Below, in pieces: positions 41,825 through 43,262 of a DNA stretch of 43,262 nt. Source of the DNA: an uncultured Bacteroidales bacterium (GTDB lineage: Bacteria; Bacteroidota; Bacteroidia; Bacteroidales; UBA932). The DNA is taken from assembly GCA_946406275.1 (NCBI GenBank), contig CAMJJZ010000005.1:1-43262 (forward strand), in the 5' to 3' direction. A program made the translations under genes and the position numbers. Position 1 is the first letter of the stretch, and each line of letters begins with the position of its first letter. Under the pieces are notes generated by a model, which saw nothing but the letters and a program-made list of their open reading frames with translations, was not told the origin of the DNA and ran no database searches.

Positions 41825-42483
41825 ATGTGAACTATGGAGCAGTCGGATTTGCCGCCGGCCAGTTCCATCACCACCATGTCCACCTGGGTATCGCCTTTGA
41901 AAACGCTCATCAGAAGATAACCGAAGGCGTTCCAGAGATTGTTGTCGTCACCAATCGTTTTATACTTGACTGGAGCATCCACGCTTGAGAAGGTGCACTT
42001 GTAGCCATTCTCTTCTGTGCGCGTGCCGTCAAAGACCACTTTCCAGTTCTGATGACCCGTGGCGGAAGCGTCGTCCTGTTCGGCCGTCAGGTTGATGACT
42101 ATTTCATATTTGTTCCCGGAAAAAGGATACTTGCCATTGAACTCCAGGTCCCAGGCGTTGGATTCGGCAACCTTCTTGATGGTGAGGCCGGTGAGATTTC
42201 CCTCGCGGTTCACCGTCCACTCAGCCCCATCCTGGTCCAAAGTCTTGTCGTTGGTGGTGTAAAAGTACTTCCCAAGCCCGGATTCCGCCGATGCCTTCAG
42301 GGCCGATTCCAGTTCGCGGAGATTGTCGCAGACCAGGTCGTCCGCGATGCTCATCATATACGCCTGCACGGGGTTGTCCGGGGTAGTGGTGCTTCCAAAG
42401 GCGTCCTCCGGAACCTCCATTTCACAGGCCGCAAAAGCTATTATTCCGGCCAGCATGGCCAATATGATCGATACTCTCTTCAT
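41821..42483 (-). CDS. Lipoprotein of unknown function
   Basis: This 220-residue protein has a lipoprotein signal (MKRVSIILAMLAGIIAFAAC, Cys20). The mature region is acidic and beta-rich (TGLTIKKVAESNAWDLEFNGKYPFSG, YEIVINLTAEQDDASA); I do not recognise the family. A clear Shine-Dalgarno (GGAGG) lies about 8 bases before the ATG, which is unusual for this window. It follows the outer-membrane protein gene by 12 bases, so the two form a small operon. Its stop overlaps that of dapB within CTAG. Confidence 0.75.
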   Translation of the reverse strand: MKRVSIILAMLAGIIAFAACEMEVPEDAFGSTTTPDNPVQAYMMSIADDLVCDNLRELESALKASAESGLGKYFYTTNDKTLDQDGAEWTVNREGNLTGLTIKKVAESNAWDLEFNGKYPFSGNKYEIVINLTAEQDDASATGHQNWKVVFDGTRTEENGYKCTFSSVDAPVKYKTIGDDNNLWNAFGYLLMSVFKGDTQVDMVVMELAGGKSDCSIVHI

Positions 42484-42495
42484 GATAAAACCTCC

Positions 42496-43101
42496 TTAAA
42501 ACTGATAACCGATTCCCAAATGCATAATGTATAAGGAGCCATAGCCCAATTCTCCCAATAACGATAGTTTGTTAATTACTACCTGAACCCCCAAAGGGTA
42601 AACACCATAGTCGAAACACACTCTAGTATCTTCAAGACCTCCTGTCTTAATCCCTACTCCGGCCAATGCCTTTGCATAGAAATTACAATCTCCACCATGA
42701 GAACTTACAGAGCCACGGATATAATCGTATTTTATCTGAGGGGTTAATGAGAAAAAGTGCCGTGTATAAACCTGTGGATCGTCCTTGAAAGCAGCACCAG
42801 GAGTCCTTGTCAGTTCTTCATATCCATAATGGAATGCTCCTCCCAGTTTAACTTTGGAAGCAATAGCTCTATGATACTCTAAACTGATTGAACCGCTTGC
42901 AGATACACCTATGGTGGGTTCATATAAATCACTTAAAGTACCGCCATATCCATATGGGTTATAACGATAACCATAATTATAGCCGTATACGTCAGTGAAT
43001 CCGTTAACCGTCGGCCCCAATAAAATAGATATCTCGTTCTTCTGCCCATATGCCGCAAGGCCGGTTACGGTAAGGAGTAGTGATAAAAGTAGTTTTCTCA
43101 T
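42496..43101 (-). CDS. Small outer-membrane beta-barrel protein
   Basis: This 201-residue protein has a signal peptide (MRKLLLSLLLTVTGLAAYGQ) and amphipathic strands ending in YIMHLGIGYQF with a terminal phenylalanine, as in OmpA- or OmpW-like eight-strand barrels. A Tyr/Gly-rich loop (YGYNYGYRYNPYGYGG) lies near residues 39-54. The gene is clearly more AT-rich than its neighbours: two sampled 60-base lines inside it (42541-42600 and 42841-42900) each have 24 G or C, against 36 in a line of dapB (41221-41280). That suggests recent acquisition or different codon selection. No specific function is evident. Confidence 0.78.
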   Translation of the reverse strand: MRKLLLSLLLTVTGLAAYGQKNEISILLGPTVNGFTDVYGYNYGYRYNPYGYGGTLSDLYEPTIGVSASGSISLEYHRAIASKVKLGGAFHYGYEELTRTPGAAFKDDPQVYTRHFFSLTPQIKYDYIRGSVSSHGGDCNFYAKALAGVGIKTGGLEDTRVCFDYGVYPLGVQVVINKLSLLGELGYGSLYIMHLGIGYQF

Positions 43102-43200
43102 TGTCAGTTTCTCAGGTTAGCCAAATGATAGATGCAATTCCGTATGCAATTGTTACACTGACAATACGTCAACAACTGGATTCTTGCACGCCCCGTCCCT

Positions 43201-43227
43201 AAAAATAGCCATTTTTGCGGATGGCTA
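43201..43227 (-). terminator. Terminator of the gene entering from beyond the right edge
   Basis: On the minus strand TAGCCAT and ATGGCTA form a 7-bp stem followed by five T. Compared with copy A, two base changes lengthen the stem, which looks like selection for terminator function in both copies. Confidence 0.65.
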
Positions 43228-43262
43228 GCGTAGAATGTCGTTGAGAATACTGGAGGCGGCTT
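43225..43262 (-). CDS. 3' end of a second thrA-like coding sequence, or an assembly overlap
   Basis: On the minus strand the last 38 bases read AASSILNDILR and stop, identical to the end of the aspartokinase-homoserine dehydrogenase at 37010-39088. Only 11 codons and the stop are visible. It may be a second gene copy, a moved fragment, or a strain variant that the assembler joined here. Confidence 0.4.
   Translation of the reverse strand, partial: AASSILNDILR

Larger units (their letters stand above)
43194..43262 (-). repeat. Copy B of the inverted repeat at the window edge
   Basis: This is the reverse complement of 39051-39119 with two mismatches. The final 55 bases (43208-43262) are an exact match and run off the window, so the true extent of the repeat is unknown. 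Confidence 0.95.

Noticed and set aside
1..43262. tRNA or rRNA genes, prophage, insertion sequence or defence system
   Set aside because: No cloverleaf-like or rRNA-like stretch was recognised by eye in the intergenic spaces, and no transposase, integrase, phage or nuclease-defence gene is among the supported coding sequences. A tRNAscan or Rfam search would be needed for certainty.

Overview
The window reads as a piece of a Bacteroidales (Bacteroidota) chromosome of moderately high GC. The evidence is lineage-typical genes (DUF3098 between ftsX and uppP, DUF4270, DUF4876 and DUF6850 proteins, an S46 dipeptidyl-peptidase, a CarboxypepD_reg-plus-TonB receptor), start sites that mostly lack Shine-Dalgarno sequences, and many Bacteroidetes-type promoters (TTTG, 19-20 nt, TAnnTTTG). 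The genus cannot be fixed from sequence alone; an uncultured gut or rumen lineage is plausible. The window looks like a whole metagenomic contig: it starts inside a multi-copy FISUMP-type gene and ends in a 55-base exact inverted copy of the 3' end of its own aspartokinase-homoserine dehydrogenase gene. Genes are densely packed, no gene-free stretch exceeds 300 bases, and I see no rRNA, tRNA, CRISPR array or transposase.

Layout. 1-3169: a FISUMP 3' end, then a small operon of a membrane-anchored Kelch/AraC regulator, a lipoprotein and a secreted protein. 3219-5895 (-): envelope operon ftsX, DUF3098, uppP, lpxH. 5983-8477 (+): a half-length GT5 glycogen-synthase-like protein and a DUF4270 lipoprotein. 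8492-10285 (+): uvrC, convergent with acpP (-). 10660-12428 (-): a TlpA-like thiol-disulfide lipoprotein coupled to pnuC. 12462-15497 (-): a large protein with a gluzincin-like zinc site, a propeller-like middle and a probable beta-barrel. 15583-19474 (-): seven genes of the S10 ribosomal operon (rplC-rplD-rplW-rplB-rpsS-rplV-rpsC), cut off from rpsJ and from rplP onward by its own promoter and terminator. 19658-21673 (+): a polyferredoxin with a metal-binding-like tail.

21731-32460 (+) is a long tight operon: TonB receptor, DUF4876 lipoprotein, DUF6850 barrel, M16 peptidase and S46 dipeptidyl-peptidase. It looks like an outer-membrane uptake system combined with peptide breakdown. 32455-36953 (-) is dacA, mutS2, yraN and a doubly truncated mannose-1-phosphate guanylyltransferase homologue. 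37010-41824 (+) is aspartate-family amino acid biosynthesis: a compact ThrA-type fusion on its own promoter, then asd, an M20 deacylase and dapB joined by ATGA overlaps. The M20 gene carries an in-frame palindromic repeat whose other copy is intergenic at 3178. 41821-43101 (-) is a lipoprotein and an AT-rich outer-membrane protein.

The points most worth following are the repeat inserted in the M20 gene, the split S10 operon, the inverted thrA end at the contig edge, the HENRH/propeller/barrel protein, the Kelch-TM-AraC regulator, the shrunken ThrA regulatory segment and the lesioned ManC.
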